DNA of 64,000 nucleotides from Bacillus sp. RO3 (GCF_012911895.1 NZ_JAAXCV010000032.1:159347-223346); one strand, 5' to 3'. Shown: positions 34,582-44,660, numbered from the stretch's first letter. Notes: generated by a model not told the origin, from the sequence alone. Program-made: numbers and translations.

Positions 34582-36639
34582 TTATGAAATTTTAAATCGC
34601 TCGATGGAAGACTGAAGCTCCTGACTTAAATCCGTCAAACGTTCGGCCGCTTCAGTGACTGATTGAACCGCCCTTACCTGCTCCTCTGTAGAAGCACTCA
34701 TTTCTTCACAGGAAGCTGCCGTTTCTTCAGCTGTAGCTGCCATCATTTGAATGACATTGACCACTTCGTCTTTTTCAAGATTGATTTGTCCAACCTCTTC
34801 GTACATCCGTTCAATTTCATCCTGCATGGATTTCATTAGCTGTGAGGTCTGATCAAAGACTTGATTCGTACGTTGGATCACTTCATTCTGAACCTCGAAG
34901 GTTTCTTTTGTTTTCATCATTTCATCGACGGCTTGATGAGAACCTTGCTGAATTTCCACAATCGTGCGTTTTACTTCCTCCGTTGCTCTTACGGACTGAT
35001 CGGCTAGCTTTCTCACTTCCTCTGCCACGACAGCGAACCCTTTCCCGTGCTCACCGGCTCTAGCTGCTTCGATGCTCGCATTTAAGGCAAGTAGATTTGT
35101 TTGGGAAGAGATATCCGTTATGGTTCCCATTACCGATTCAATCGTCTTTACTTTCGCTTCCAGGCTTAAGATAACCTTCTCCATGGAAGAAATATACTCA
35201 TTGGAGGAGCGGTAAGCTGTTTCTAATTCTTTTACCTGATTTACCCCGTTCTGGTTCATGACATCTGCCTGTCCGGCCATCTCAGACATGGCTTTTGATT
35301 TATCATATACACCCTTGATTCTTGTGCCCAGTTGCTCTGTTTGGTGCTGTGCACGATCAGAGTCTGCAGCCGACTGGGAAGCCCCTGTGGCAATCTCTGC
35401 AACAGCCCTTGCCATTTCTTCACTTGAAGCATTGGTTTCCTCGGAAACGGCACTTAATCCTTCGGCGGATTCACGGACATTATAGATCGATTGCTGGACG
35501 ACCCGGATCGTATCTTTCATATTTACGATCATTTTGTTTAAATCCGTTGCAAGTAACCCTGTTTCGTCTTTTGAGCGTATATCAGATTGAATGGACAGGT
35601 CCCCTGAAGAGACATCGGTTACGGTTTTTTGAAGCTGTTTGATCGGCTTAGTGATCTTATTAGAGATGAATACAACCAATACCAGCATGACAGCCAGTGT
35701 AACAAGAGCTGTCAGGATGAGAAGACGCTCAATGTCCTTAGATGACTGAATGAGATCCTTCATATTATAGGCAGATCCCACTTTCCAGTTCGTTTTAGGG
35801 ACCGTACTATACACCATTACCTTTTCATCTCCGTCCAGTTCGTAGCGGATCGTATCTGATTCCTTTTCAGAAGAGAGCATTTGACTGATTACCGGTAAAG
35901 AAGAGAGGTCTTCCCCCCGTTTAGTGGGATGAACGATGGCCGTACCGTCAAGCCCAATCAGGAATGGATACCCATTATACCCAATATCCACTTGGGAAAC
36001 CCGATCTGTAAGCTTAGTCAGATTAATGTCGACGCCCAGCACCCCAACGACCTTATTATCAGAAACAATCGCCCTGGATGCTGTGATGATATATTCTTCT
36101 GTAGCTGTATCAATATAAGGCTCGCTCCATACGACCCCGGCCCTAACTTCCTCTGCCTCTTGATACCACCCCCTGCTGGTTGGATCAAAATCACTTGGGA
36201 GTGAGACGGAAGGGACAATTTTTAACTTTTTATTAGGGGAAGCGAAGTAAATAGATGTAGCCTCCTGATAAAGACTTAAATAATTATCAAAATCAGATTG
36301 AATATTGGCAAACGTCCCGGTAGTGTCGACATCAGGGTCTGCTTGTAACTGAACCTTGGCATAATCTTTTAAGGAATTGGAGATTGAATATTGATCAATG
36401 CTCTTTTCATATTGCCCAAGAAAGAGCTGCACTGAATTATTCAGTTCTCCTACGATTCCCTCCGTTTGACTAATGACTTCTTTCTCAGTCATATTTCTAG
36501 TCTGCAGACTGGTGATCGCAATAATGACGGCAAGTGAAAGCATAAATAATATGGATATAATGACGATTAATTTCATGCGAATGGATGAAAGAAGAAAATC
36601 TTTCTTTTGGCCACCCTTTCTTGCCTTGCTCTTTTTCAT
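34582..36639 (-). CDS. Methyl-accepting chemotaxis protein
   Basis: A 685-residue transmembrane chemoreceptor. TM1 ([19 protein letters not shown]) is at about residue 25-45. An extracellular dCache domain follows (with [20 protein letters not shown] and GVLGVDINL), then TM2 around 305-325, a HAMP domain ([20 protein letters not shown]), and the long signalling coiled coil with the invariant tip [20 protein letters not shown]. The Cache motif suggests small-molecule (often amino-acid) sensing; the ligand is unknown. AGGGGGAAC precedes the ATG. Its position between yybS and rpsR is not the usual B. subtilis order. Confidence 0.95.
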   Translation of the reverse strand: MKKSKARKGGQKKDFLLSSIRMKLIVIISILFMLSLAVIIAITSLQTRNMTEKEVISQTEGIVGELNNSVQLFLGQYEKSIDQYSISNSLKDYAKVQLQADPDVDTTGTFANIQSDFDNYLSLYQEATSIYFASPNKKLKIVPSVSLPSDFDPTSRGWYQEAEEVRAGVVWSEPYIDTATEEYIITASRAIVSDNKVVGVLGVDINLTKLTDRVSQVDIGYNGYPFLIGLDGTAIVHPTKRGEDLSSLPVISQMLSSEKESDTIRYELDGDEKVMVYSTVPKTNWKVGSAYNMKDLIQSSKDIERLLILTALVTLAVMLVLVVFISNKITKPIKQLQKTVTDVSSGDLSIQSDIRSKDETGLLATDLNKMIVNMKDTIRVVQQSIYNVRESAEGLSAVSEETNASSEEMARAVAEIATGASQSAADSDRAQHQTEQLGTRIKGVYDKSKAMSEMAGQADVMNQNGVNQVKELETAYRSSNEYISSMEKVILSLEAKVKTIESVMGTITDISSQTNLLALNASIEAARAGEHGKGFAVVAEEVRKLADQSVRATEEVKRTIVEIQQGSHQAVDEMMKTKETFEVQNEVIQRTNQVFDQTSQLMKSMQDEIERMYEEVGQINLEKDEVVNVIQMMAATAEETAASCEEMSASTEEQVRAVQSVTEAAERLTDLSQELQSSIERFKIS

Positions 36640-36745
36640 ATAAGTTCCCCCTTTGACAGTTCCACGTTTTATCTACACTTTTACATCGACAATTTTCGTC
36701 AATTCTTTATAGCATTAGGGGGATTGGAGGAAAAAAGCATTAAAA

Positions 36746-36775
36746 AAAGCAGCAGAGACAAGTCTCTGCTGCTTT
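36746..36775 (-). terminator. Terminator of the rpsF-ssb-rpsR operon
   Basis: AAAGCAGCAGAGAC pairs with GTCTCTGCTGCTTT with a 2-base centre, followed on the minus strand by TTTT, just past the rpsR stop. Confidence 0.92.
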
Positions 36776-36787
36776 CAACCGATAATC

Positions 36788-37036
<249 letters not shown>

Positions 37037-37065
37037 CTATCTTGTTTGGATTTAGTATCGTTCGT

Positions 37066-37572
37066 TTAGAATGGCAGATCATCATCGGAAATGTCGATCG
37101 GCTGACCGTCATTTGCAAATGGATCCTCATCTACACGTGTATAGTTGTTGTTATTGCGCTGTTGATTCTGATTCTGACTATAAGGATTTCCCTGGTCACG
37201 CTGACCTCCACCCGAATAGCCCGGACTTCCTCCACGATCGCCTTGATTCGCACTACGCGGCTCTAAGAACTGAACGCTTTCTGCTACAACTTCCGTCATA
37301 AACACACGACGTCCATCCTGTCCTTCGAAATTACGTGTTTGAATACGACCGTCAACGCCAGCTAAGCTGCCTTTTTTAAGAAAGTTTGCTACATTCTCTG
37401 CAGGGCGACGCCATACAACGCAGTTAATAAAATCTGCTTCCCGTTCACCTGATTGATTCGTAAAACTACGATTGACAGCCAGTGTAAACGAAGCAACAGC
37501 CACTCCACTTGGAGTATATTTTAATTCAGGGTCTTTGGTTAAACGCCCTACTAATACAACTCGGTTCATCAT
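37066..37572 (-). CDS. ssb: Single-stranded DNA-binding protein SsbA
   Basis: A 168-residue SSB with an N-terminal OB fold ([40 protein letters not shown]). A glycine/asparagine/glutamine-rich linker follows, then the acidic protein-interaction tip DISDDDLPF. It protects ssDNA and recruits repair and replication proteins. The ATG at 37572 has AAGGGG about 10 bases upstream; a second ATG follows at once. It sits between rpsF and rpsR, the universal Bacillus arrangement. Confidence 0.97.
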   Translation of the reverse strand: MMNRVVLVGRLTKDPELKYTPSGVAVASFTLAVNRSFTNQSGEREADFINCVVWRRPAENVANFLKKGSLAGVDGRIQTRNFEGQDGRRVFMTEVVAESVQFLEPRSANQGDRGGSPGYSGGGQRDQGNPYSQNQNQQRNNNNYTRVDEDPFANDGQPIDISDDDLPF

Positions 37573-37600
37573 CAGAATCAACCCCTTCCTTCTAGTTTAC

Positions 37601-37616
37601 TGTTTCACGTGAAACA
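37601..37616. other. parS site between rpsF and ssb
   Basis: TGTTTCACGTGAAACA is an exact, fully palindromic match to the Bacillus parS consensus, located between the rpsF stop and the ssb ribosome site. Confidence 0.93.
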
Positions 37617-37650
37617 GATATAGAAGTGTATATCTTAAAAAACGTACGGA

Positions 37651-37938
37651 TTATTCTTCTTCTTTAACAACGATATGACGGATAATATCATCGCTGATTT
37701 TAGCTAAACGATCGAATTCGTTCACTGCATCAGAAGTAGCGCTCATCTTAACTAGTTGATAGAAACCATCGCGAAAATCGTTGATTTCATACGCTAAACG
37801 ACGTTTACCCCAATCTTTTGACTCGATGATTTCCGCGCCGTTAGTTGTTAAAACGTTATCGAAACGCTCAACTACTGCCTTCTTTGACTCATCGTCAATG
37901 TTTGGGCGGACAATGTACATAACTTCGTACTTTCTCAT
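37651..37938 (-). CDS. rpsF: 30S ribosomal protein bS6
   Basis: When started at ATG 37938 (GAGGAGGTG 8 bases upstream) the product is 95 residues, the family length: [35 protein letters not shown] and [12 protein letters not shown]. The open frame continues upstream but is not conserved. bS6 heterodimerises with bS18. It is the first gene of rpsF-ssb-rpsR; its leader carries a small stem-loop and a CCGCA-containing segment that may be the known S6:S18 autoregulatory motif. Confidence 0.97.
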   Translation of the reverse strand: MRKYEVMYIVRPNIDDESKKAVVERFDNVLTTNGAEIIESKDWGKRRLAYEINDFRDGFYQLVKMSATSDAVNEFDRLAKISDDIIRHIVVKEEE

Positions 37939-37943
37939 CTGAA

Positions 37944-38050
37944 TGTCACCTCCTCGTGGTCTATGCGGTCCTTTCTTTGTGAAAGAACAAGGAGCAATGC
38001 GTTCATTACTCACGAAATAAAATTATAGCATAGCTTATCTATTATTGCAA
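37944..38050 (-). promoter_or_regulatory. rpsF promoter and leader with possible S6:S18 motif
   Basis: TTGCAA (rc of 38045-38050) and TATAAT (rc of 38022-38027) are 17 bases apart on the minus strand, a strong sigma-A promoter. The ~75-base leader contains TTCTTTC-ACAAA-GAAAGGA followed by CCGCA, next to the ribosome site. Its position matches the S6:S18 leader element; that assignment is inference. Confidence 0.65.
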
Positions 38051-38063
38051 TATGACGTAAAAA

Positions 38064-38089
38064 AAAGACTAGATTTACATCTAGTCTTT
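38064..38089 (-). terminator. Terminator after ychF
   Basis: AAAGACTAGAT pairs with ATCTAGTCTTT across 4 bases, followed by a T-run on the minus strand, directly after the ychF stop. Confidence 0.9.
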
Positions 38090-38099
38090 CAACATACAC

Positions 38100-39200
38100 T
38101 TACACATTAAAACGGAAGTGAATGATATCTCCGTCTTTAACGAGGTATTCTTTACCTTCGAGGCGTACTTTTCCAGCTTCGCGTGCAGCACCCATTGTTC
38201 CGGCTGCAATGAGGTCTTCATAGGATACGGTTTCGGCACGAATAAAGCCTCTTTCGAAGTCGGTGTGGATGACACCGGCACATTGAGGGGCTTTCATGCC
38301 TTCACGGAACGTCCAGGCACGTACTTCTTGGACACCAGCTGTGAAGTAAGTAGCAAGTCCCAACAATGAATACGTAGCACGGATGAGTTGATCCAAACCG
38401 GATTCTTCGATTCCTAGCTCTTCCAGGAACATCGCTTTTTCTTCATCATCGAGCTCAGCGATTTCTGATTCGATTTTCGCACAGACCACGATCACTTCTG
38501 CATTGTCTTCCTTAGCGAATTCACGTACTTTCTGTACATATTCGTTACCGGAAGGATCGGCAATTTCATCTTCGCTTACGTTTGCCACATATAATACAGG
38601 CTTTGAAGTCAACAGGTGGAGCTGTTTCACAAGCTTCATTTGTTCATCAGAGAACTCAACTGTGCGTGCAGGCTGCTCCGCCTCCAACGCTTCTTTTATT
38701 TTCACAAGGATTTCATGCTCGAATACGGCTTCCTTATCTTTTTGCTTAGCCATTTTCTGAACTTTGGCAATACGCTTATCTACTGTCTCAAGGTCAGCTA
38801 AGATTAATTCAAGGTTGATTACATCAATATCGGCAATCGGATCAACTTTACCGGCAACATGCGTAATGTTATCATCGGCGAAACAACGGACAACCTGACA
38901 GATCGCATCCACCTGACGAATGTGGGATAAGAATTTATTTCCTAATCCTTCTCCTTTGCTCGCTCCTTTTACAATCCCGGCGATATCAGTGAATTCAAAG
39001 GCAGTAGGTACTGTCTTCTTCGGTTCTACAAGCTCAGTTAACTTATCTAGACGGTGATCGGGAACCTCTACGATTCCGACGTTTGGATCAATGGTACAGA
39101 AAGGGTAGTTGGCAGATTCTGCACCTGCTTTTGTAATTGCGTTAAATAAAGTGGACTTTCCTACGTTAGGTAATCCCACAATACCAGCTGTTAATGCCAT
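38100..39200 (-). CDS. ychF: Ribosome-binding ATPase YchF
   Basis: A 366-residue Obg-like P-loop protein. The G1 motif GLPNVGKST, switch region DIAGIVKGASKGEG and an altered G4 (YVANVSED in place of NKxD) explain its preference for ATP. A coiled coil follows, and a C-terminal TGS domain (AWTFREGMKAPQCAGVIHTD to FRFNV). The ATG at 39200 has GGAG 8 bases upstream; a GTG three codons earlier is inside the ribosome site. YchF binds ribosomes and is linked to stress responses. The neighbouring rpsF operon has its own promoter. Confidence 0.96.
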   Translation of the reverse strand: MALTAGIVGLPNVGKSTLFNAITKAGAESANYPFCTIDPNVGIVEVPDHRLDKLTELVEPKKTVPTAFEFTDIAGIVKGASKGEGLGNKFLSHIRQVDAICQVVRCFADDNITHVAGKVDPIADIDVINLELILADLETVDKRIAKVQKMAKQKDKEAVFEHEILVKIKEALEAEQPARTVEFSDEQMKLVKQLHLLTSKPVLYVANVSEDEIADPSGNEYVQKVREFAKEDNAEVIVVCAKIESEIAELDDEEKAMFLEELGIEESGLDQLIRATYSLLGLATYFTAGVQEVRAWTFREGMKAPQCAGVIHTDFERGFIRAETVSYEDLIAAGTMGAAREAGKVRLEGKEYLVKDGDIIHFRFNV

Positions 39201-39375
39201 TTGGGTCACTCCTCATTAAAAAATTCATATCTATTAAAAATCCTGTAAGATTAAAGACCATGAAAACGGTCGAACCTTTCACAATTATAGAGATAATGGA
39301 GGGAAAAGACAAGTGAAGCTTAGGGCTTTCCCTAAGGATGAGGATCGATACACATAAAAGGGGAAGCCCATGAAA

Positions 39376-39413
39376 AAGAGCATTCAATTGAGATGAATCA
39401 ACCGAATGCTCTT
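39376..39413 (-). terminator. Terminator of the mscS-DUF951 operon
   Basis: AAGAGCATTC pairs with GAATGCTCTT over an 18-base loop, followed on the minus strand by TTTTTC. Confidence 0.75.
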
Positions 39414-39478
39414 CCTATGATTATTTTTTACCTATCATCTGGATTAGGTCAAAAGAATTAAGGGTAAAAAAAGAACAA

Positions 39479-39679
39479 TCATTCTTCAGTTTCACTGCTG
39501 ATGACTTTTTTCATTTTTTTTGAAAAGTCTTTTCTGGGGATCATGACGCTGTGACCGCACCCTACACACTTGATGCGAATATCCATCCCCATACGGATCA
39601 CTTTCCAGCGGTTCGTACCACATGGATGAGGCTTCTTCATTTCTACAATATCATGTAAAGTAAATGTTTTTGGCTCCAC
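39479..39679 (-). CDS. yyzM: DUF951 protein YyzM
   Basis: With the GTG start at 39679 (GGAGGAA 6 bases upstream) the protein is 66 residues and matches DUF951: HDIVEMKKPHPCGTNRWKV, RMGMDIRIKCVGCGHSVMIPR. The CGxN...CxxC cysteines probably bind a metal. The frame is open 23 codons further up, but that part overlaps the mscS gene and is not conserved. The gene follows mscS by 13 bases. Function is unknown; the position next to ychF is conserved in Bacillus. Confidence 0.9.
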   Translation of the reverse strand: MEPKTFTLHDIVEMKKPHPCGTNRWKVIRMGMDIRIKCVGCGHSVMIPRKDFSKKMKKVISSETEE

Positions 39680-39692
39680 TGGATATTCCTCC

Positions 39693-40631
39693 TTATTCGC
39701 TTTCAAGTTTTCTTTGTTTTTCTTCACTTGGGTGGATCTCTTCTTCATCCTTACGCGAGTACATCACCATGCGAGGGAATGGAATTTCAATACCATGCTC
39801 ATCCAGGCAAAGTTTAACCTCTTTACGTATCATCCTTGCCATATACCAATGTCTCATGGGGACGGTTTCAGCCACGATCCGAACGACCACATCCGAAGCC
39901 CCTAACGTTTGAACACCTAACAATTCTGGTGGATTGACAAGATCTTCGTATTTCTGGGGTAGATTAAGGAGTAGTTCCTGCATAACCTTTTCCGCTTCTT
40001 CAATGTTTTCTTCATACGCAATACTGACATCCACAACAGCGATGCTATTGTGAATGGAGAAATTCGTCACTTCTGTTATATTACCATTGGGGAAGATGTG
40101 CAATTCCCCTGTCCAGCTTTTAATCTTCGTCGTCCGAAGTCCGATTTCCTCAACCGTTCCTTCTGCAGAACCGATTCGGACGTAGTCACCAACCGAGAAT
40201 TGATCTTCAAAGATGATGAAGAAACCTGTGATGATATCACGGACCAGATTCTGTGCACCGAAACCAACGGCAAGACCGACAATTCCTGCACCGGCAATAA
40301 GTCCCTTTACATCGATTTCAAGAGTCGACAGAATCGTCATCAAACTGATGAAATAAATCACATAAGTCAATACATTCTCCAGTAGCTTTAATAAAGTGGC
40401 TTCGCGCCTCTCGGTGAATTTAAGGGGGGAACGTGATCGAACCTTGAATACGTTTCGGATCGCTGATTTCCCCAACCTTAAAGCCAGATATGTAATAACC
40501 ATGATGGCAGCAATTTTCAAGGCACCTGAACCGATCGCCATCCAGAATTCATTATCTATGAGTTTATCTACCGTTTCATTTTGCTTAATTGTCTTAATGG
40601 TCTCTTCGACTTCATTTTTAGTAGCTGACAT
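39693..40631 (-). CDS. Small-conductance mechanosensitive channel, MscS family
   Basis: A 312-residue MscS protein. It has hydrophobic N-terminal helices (ALKIAAIMVITYLALRLG and VLTYVIYFISLMTILSTL), the pore helix GLIAGAGIVGLAVGFGAQNLVRD, and the beta-domain FIIFEDQFSVGDYVRIG followed by GTVEEIGLRTTKI, then the C-terminal alpha/beta domain. It opens under membrane tension to release solutes after hypo-osmotic shock. GGAGG precedes the ATG. It is transcribed with yyzM and is divergent from the yyaC-like gene. Confidence 0.93.
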   Translation of the reverse strand: MSATKNEVEETIKTIKQNETVDKLIDNEFWMAIGSGALKIAAIMVITYLALRLGKSAIRNVFKVRSRSPLKFTERREATLLKLLENVLTYVIYFISLMTILSTLEIDVKGLIAGAGIVGLAVGFGAQNLVRDIITGFFIIFEDQFSVGDYVRIGSAEGTVEEIGLRTTKIKSWTGELHIFPNGNITEVTNFSIHNSIAVVDVSIAYEENIEEAEKVMQELLLNLPQKYEDLVNPPELLGVQTLGASDVVVRIVAETVPMRHWYMARMIRKEVKLCLDEHGIEIPFPRMVMYSRKDEEEIHPSEEKQRKLESE

Positions 40632-40767
40632 CTACTGAAAACCTCCACTTATTATTCAATAAGAAGTATTCCTTATTCTATCAACTTTCCCTCTCCTTGT
40701 GTAGATATAACCTCATAATAATATAAGTTTAATAAAAATTTTATTTTATGAAAAAACGTCTTTATTA

Positions 40768-40798
40768 TGTATGAAAAAAAGATATCGTCCGTATACTG
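40768..40798 (+). promoter_or_regulatory. Possible sigma-G/F promoter before yyaC
   Basis: TGTATG (40768-40773) and TATACTG (40792-40798) with 18 bases between resemble forespore promoter boxes (TGHATA, CATAHTA). This is a weak match, but suits a sporulation gene. Confidence 0.35.
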
Positions 40799-40919
40799 AT
40801 AGTATCACTATAAGCGGAGGCGGCATAACCCCTGAACCCTTGACCACGGTAGCTCTGCATGAATGATAAAGCCGAGGCGGTTTAGTCACTTTGACCAGCC
40901 ATCCAAAGGAGTGGAAGCG

Positions 40920-41540
40920 ATGAATCTAAAAAAAGGGCTGTTTGACCGAAAACCTGAACCCTTTAGAGTCCTTCATCAGGAAGAGCGTGCGGCGCAGGAT
41001 CTTTCCGTTCATCTGTCGTCGATGCTTCCAACTTATTATCGTACAAGACCCATCGTGTTCGTGTGTATCGGCACTGACCGCTCAACTGGGGACTCACTGG
41101 GTCCATTAGTTGGGACGTTAATAGAAGAACAGAATATCAAGCCTTTTCACGTCTATGGTACATTGGACGATCCGATACATGCCGTAAATCTGGAAGAGAA
41201 GCTGAGTCAGATTGCTTCCCGGCACATCAACCCGTTTGTGATTGGAGTGGATGCATGTCTCGGAAGGTTAAAAAGTGTGGGTGCCATTCAACTAAGCGAA
41301 GGTCCTTTAAAGCCTGGTGCAGGAGTGAATAAAGAGCTTCCAGAGGTCGGTGAAATCCACCTCACCGGTATCGTCAATGTAAGTGGGTTCATGGAGTTTT
41401 TTGTCTTACAAAATACTCGTTTAAACCTTGTGATGAAAATGGCGAAGACGATTGCTGAAGCCATTGTATTAGCAGGTCAATCGGTTGAGCATCGGAATGC
41501 ACTCAGCATGGAGAAATGGCGGGAAGAATTACAGCAATAA
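40920..41540 (+). CDS. yyaC: YyaC family spore protein (GPR-like fold)
   Basis: A 206-residue YyaC protein. The core reads PIVFVCIGTDRSTGDSLGPL, then HAVNLEEKL, VIGVDACLGRLKSVG and KPGAGVNKELPEVGEIHLTG, which resembles the spore protease GPR and hydrogenase-maturation protease fold, with conserved aspartates that could be catalytic. In B. subtilis yyaC is a sporulation gene next to spo0J. The ATG at 40920 is preceded by AAGGAGTGG; the upstream part of the frame is not conserved. It is on the plus strand between two minus-strand units. Confidence 0.9.
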   Translation: MNLKKGLFDRKPEPFRVLHQEERAAQDLSVHLSSMLPTYYRTRPIVFVCIGTDRSTGDSLGPLVGTLIEEQNIKPFHVYGTLDDPIHAVNLEEKLSQIASRHINPFVIGVDACLGRLKSVGAIQLSEGPLKPGAGVNKELPEVGEIHLTGIVNVSGFMEFFVLQNTRLNLVMKMAKTIAEAIVLAGQSVEHRNALSMEKWREELQQ

Positions 41541-41585
41541 AGAAGGGAGAGGACTCAGAACAAATCTGAATTCTCTCCCTTCTTT
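41539..41585. terminator. Bidirectional terminator between yyaC and the DUF554 gene
   Basis: AAAGAAGGGAGAG pairs with CTCTCCCTTCTTT across a 21-base loop, overlapping the yyaC stop and close to the end of the converging DUF554 gene. Confidence 0.8.
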
Positions 41586-41596
41586 ATTTCCAGGCA

Positions 41597-42310
41597 TTAC
41601 ATATAGTGCTGATACCCATAGATGACCCCAACGACGACACCTACCACGATGATCCCCGGCAATAGATTCGCGACTCTGATTTTCGTAACGCCAAGGAGAT
41701 TCAATCCAATGGCGAAAATCATGATGCCTCCTGTTGACGTCATTTCCACAATATAAGCATCCATCAGATCACCAGGGATCCACTGGTGAATCTGAGTCGC
41801 AAACAGAGCAATAAATCCTTGATAAAGGACGACTGGTATCGCTGAAAACATGACACCGATCCCCAACGTCGTCGTGAGGATGAGGGATGTAAAACCATCT
41901 ATGATGGATTTGGTCAACAGAACATCATGATCTCCCCTGATGCCGCTGTCCAATGCACCTATAATCGCCATTGCACCAATGACAAAAATCAAGGTTGCGG
42001 TTACAAATCCTTGAGAAATCGATGTTTCCTTATGACTGCCAATCTTCGATTCCAACCAGTTTCCCAATGAGTTAAGTTTCCCTTCCAGATTCATCCACTC
42101 TCCCCAGGCAGCACCCACAGCCAGGCTGATGATGACGATGAGAAAGTTTTCACTTTTCAACCCCATCTGCAAACCGAGTACGATTACGGCTAAACCGATG
42201 GCTTTCATGACCGTTCCCTTCATATCTTCAGGTATGCGGTGAAGGACCTTCCCCAAAAGAGTACCGATTATAATACATATTCCATTAACCAGCGTTCCTA
42301 AAAGTACCAT
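41597..42310 (-). CDS. DUF554 membrane protein (YqgA-like)
   Basis: A 237-residue protein with about seven hydrophobic helices, starting VLLGTLVNGICIIIGTLLGK, with conserved glycines and the central GALDSGIRGDHDVLLTKSIID. This is the DUF554 (E. coli YqgA) family, assumed to be a transporter of unknown substrate. AAGGGGAAC precedes the ATG. It is downstream of spo0J on the same strand but a hairpin separates them. Confidence 0.88.
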   Translation of the reverse strand: MVLLGTLVNGICIIIGTLLGKVLHRIPEDMKGTVMKAIGLAVIVLGLQMGLKSENFLIVIISLAVGAAWGEWMNLEGKLNSLGNWLESKIGSHKETSISQGFVTATLIFVIGAMAIIGALDSGIRGDHDVLLTKSIIDGFTSLILTTTLGIGVMFSAIPVVLYQGFIALFATQIHQWIPGDLMDAYIVEMTSTGGIMIFAIGLNLLGVTKIRVANLLPGIIVVGVVVGVIYGYQHYM

Positions 42311-42385
42311 GATGTTCCCCTTATCTTTCTAAATGATTGCAGATTATTTCCCAAAGAATAGTGACTCTATTCATCTTAAGGAAGA

Positions 42386-42422
42386 GGACTGACTAAAAAG
42401 CTTGGATCTTTTCAGTCAGTCC
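42386..42422 (-). terminator. Hairpin after spo0J
   Basis: GGACTGACT pairs with AGTCAGTCC across a 19-base loop, just past the spo0J stop on the minus strand. The T-run is poor. Confidence 0.6.
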
Positions 42423-42433
42423 CGTTTACCTCC

Positions 42434-43273
42434 CTACTGCAGCAATTCCAAAATTCGATCCAAATCTTCTTTTGAAAAGAATTCCAACTCGATCTTTCCT
42501 TTTTTCTTCGATTGTTTAATGGTCACTGTTGTGCCGAAGCGTTCCCGCAGAAGGGATTCCTGTTCCTGAATAAAGACATCTTTCCGTTCTTTCTTTTTTG
42601 TTTCACGTGGAACATTTTCATTTAGTTCTTTAATGATTTTCTCTAACTGCCTTACGTTCAATGATTCTTTAAGAATACGATTTGCAACCGGTGATAAATT
42701 CTTTTTATTTTTAAGCCCAAGAAGCGCGCGGCCATGTCCCATGGTTAACTTACCTTCCGAGATAAGTTCCTGGACAGGGGCAGGCAGGGACAAGAGACGG
42801 ATATGGTTGGCAATATGAGGTCGGCTCTTCCCTAATCTCTTAGCTAATTCCTCCTGAGTGAGCTTAAGCTTATCCATGAGCATTTGGTAAGCTGCGCCTT
42901 CTTCGATGGGTGTGAGATCTTCCCGTTGAAGATTTTCCAGGACGGCGAGCTCCATCATCTGTTGATCATTCAATTCCCGGATCACAACAGGAGCGGAGTC
43001 TAATTTAGCGGCTTTAGCCGCACGATAACGGCGTTCCCCTACGACAATTTCATAACCTTTGATCGTTTTGCGAACAATGATCGGTTGCAGGATACCGTGC
43101 TCCAAGATCGATTCTTTTAATTCGTCGATGGCTGTCTCATCGAAGATTTTCCTTGGCTGATAAGGATTCGGCCGTATTTCTTTCAAGCTTACTTCTTGTA
43201 CGGACTCTTCTTTTTGAGTTGATTGGATATTAGTAAAGAGAGCATTTATCCCTTTCCCTAAACCTTTAGCCAT
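42434..43273 (-). CDS. spo0J: Chromosome-partitioning protein Spo0J (ParB)
   Basis: A 279-residue ParB. The N-terminal CTPase part has NPYQPRKIF, ILQPIIVRK and the arginine-rich GERRYRAAK; a helix-turn-helix follows (LTQEELAKRLGKSRPHIANHIRLL) and then a C-terminal dimer domain. It loads at parS, slides as a CTP clamp and recruits SMC; it also acts in sporulation control with Soj. The ATG overlaps the soj stop by 8 bases. The coding sequence itself holds a parS site (42599-42614), read as NVPRETK. Confidence 0.97.
   Translation of the reverse strand: MAKGLGKGINALFTNIQSTQKEESVQEVSLKEIRPNPYQPRKIFDETAIDELKESILEHGILQPIIVRKTIKGYEIVVGERRYRAAKAAKLDSAPVVIRELNDQQMMELAVLENLQREDLTPIEEGAAYQMLMDKLKLTQEELAKRLGKSRPHIANHIRLLSLPAPVQELISEGKLTMGHGRALLGLKNKKNLSPVANRILKESLNVRQLEKIIKELNENVPRETKKKERKDVFIQEQESLLRERFGTTVTIKQSKKKGKIELEFFSKEDLDRILELLQ
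42599..42614. other. parS site inside spo0J
   Basis: The minus strand reads TGTTCCACGTGAAACA, an exact match to parS consensus TGTTNCACGTGAAACA, within the gene for the protein that binds it. B. subtilis spo0J also carries an internal parS. Confidence 0.92.
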
Positions 43274-44027
43274 TCGCCACCACTTCCTTTGCTAGTTCTA
43301 AATAAACTTCTGCTCCCCTGGACTTCGCATCATAAATGATAATGGGCTCACCATGACTGGGCGCTTCACTTAAACGAACATTACGCGGAATGATTGTGCG
43401 ATACACTTTATCTTGAAAATATTTTTTCACTTCTTCGATGACTTGAATCCCGAGATTGGTTCTGGCATCCAGCATCGTTAACAGTACACCATCAATCATC
43501 AGATCCTGATTCAGATGTTTCTGAACTAGACGAACTGTACTCAGCAGCTGACTTAAACCTTCCAAAGCGTAATATTCACACTGTACAGGAATGATGACGG
43601 CATCTGAAGCGGTTAATGAATTAATCGTCAATAACCCTAATGACGGTGGGCAATCAATGATAATATAATCAAATTGATCCTTTACTTTTTCTAACGCTTT
43701 CTTTAACCGCACTTCACGTGAGATGGTCGGAACAAGTTCAATTTCTGCTCCAGCCAATGAAATCGTCGCAGGCACAATGGATAAATTTTCAACTTTAGAC
43801 TGTTTTATGGTTTCGTAGATGTCTACATCGTCCACTAACACATCATATATACATTGCTGGACATCCCCTTTTTCCACGCCTACACCGCTAGTGGCGTTTC
43901 CTTGAGGATCTATATCCACGAGTAAAACCTTTTTCCCTATATAAGCTAAACAAGCCCCCAAATTGACGGATGTGGTGGTTTTTCCCACGCCCCCTTTTTG
44001 GTTTGTAATGGCTATGATTCTGCCCAA
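43266..44027 (-). CDS. soj: Chromosome-partitioning ATPase Soj (ParA)
   Basis: A 253-residue ParA with the deviant Walker A KGGVGKTTT, ADP/ATP-binding VDIDPQGNAT, Walker B DYIIIDCPPSLG and C-terminal SEAPSHGEPI. It works with Spo0J in origin segregation and modulates DnaA. The start is taken as TTG at 44027 (GRIIAITNQ follows) with AGGTGA 7 bases upstream; a GTG at 44036 lies within that site. It overlaps spo0J. Confidence 0.97.
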   Translation of the reverse strand: MGRIIAITNQKGGVGKTTTSVNLGACLAYIGKKVLLVDIDPQGNATSGVGVEKGDVQQCIYDVLVDDVDIYETIKQSKVENLSIVPATISLAGAEIELVPTISREVRLKKALEKVKDQFDYIIIDCPPSLGLLTINSLTASDAVIIPVQCEYYALEGLSQLLSTVRLVQKHLNQDLMIDGVLLTMLDARTNLGIQVIEEVKKYFQDKVYRTIIPRNVRLSEAPSHGEPIIIYDAKSRGAEVYLELAKEVVANG

Positions 44028-44243
44028 GGTTGTCACCTACCTTTTGACTTCCTAAGATTGACTATCTTTTTTTACAGTATTCTTCTATTCTATCAAAATT
44101 CCCTTAGAATTGTCTGTCAATTTTTTTAAAAAGAGCAGTGTTTCTAAAAATAGGAAATCGTTTTTTTATTCTCAAATAAGCTGTTTTATTTGTTGTTTTG
44201 CAACGCAATATCTGCCGATTGCATTATAAAAGAAGACTGTAGA

Positions 44244-44372
44244 AGTTGATTTCCGCTCCAGGATGCTCGCTTTCCGCGGGGCTGGCGGTGAGCCTCCTCG
44301 GCTACGCCTCCGGGGTCTCACCTGTCCAGCTACTCCCGCAGGAGTCGAGCATCCTTCCGCTGCAATCAACTT
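44244..44372. repeat. 129-bp palindromic repeat element (MITE-like)
   Basis: The ends are exact inverted repeats, AAGTTGATT (44244) and AATCAACTT (to 44372). Inside, GGATGCTCG pairs with CGAGCATCC and GGTGAG pairs with CTCACC, so the whole element can fold into a long GC-rich hairpin within an AT-rich gap (44037-44708). I recall similar sequences in many Bacillus genomes. Decayed pieces occur at 52581-52610 and 59691-59733. The rest of the gap has no gene. Confidence 0.8.
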
Positions 44373-44660
44373 TCAAAACATGTGTTCTTAATAAGCTAGT
44401 AGATATAAAATATATTTTCTACTATTAGCTGCTAGAATACCTTTTATCGATTAGATATTTTTATTTAGTTCGATAATGAATTCTAAAAAAACTTAAAGAA
44501 CCGCGTAGATTTCTACGGAAGAGCAGGAGGATCCTGAAGGAAGAACGGCCGCACTCTGACAGCAAGGGGAGTCGTTTCTCTCACCATCCAGTACATACTG
44601 GTTGACAAAGATCCCGGCAGATTACATATTGGGGAACCATTCGTAAAACGACCCAAACAA

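Noticed and set aside
34306..34615. Plus-strand frames in the yybS-chemoreceptor gap
   Set aside because: No ribosome sites, no recognisable domains, and overlapping frames of similar length; treated as non-coding.
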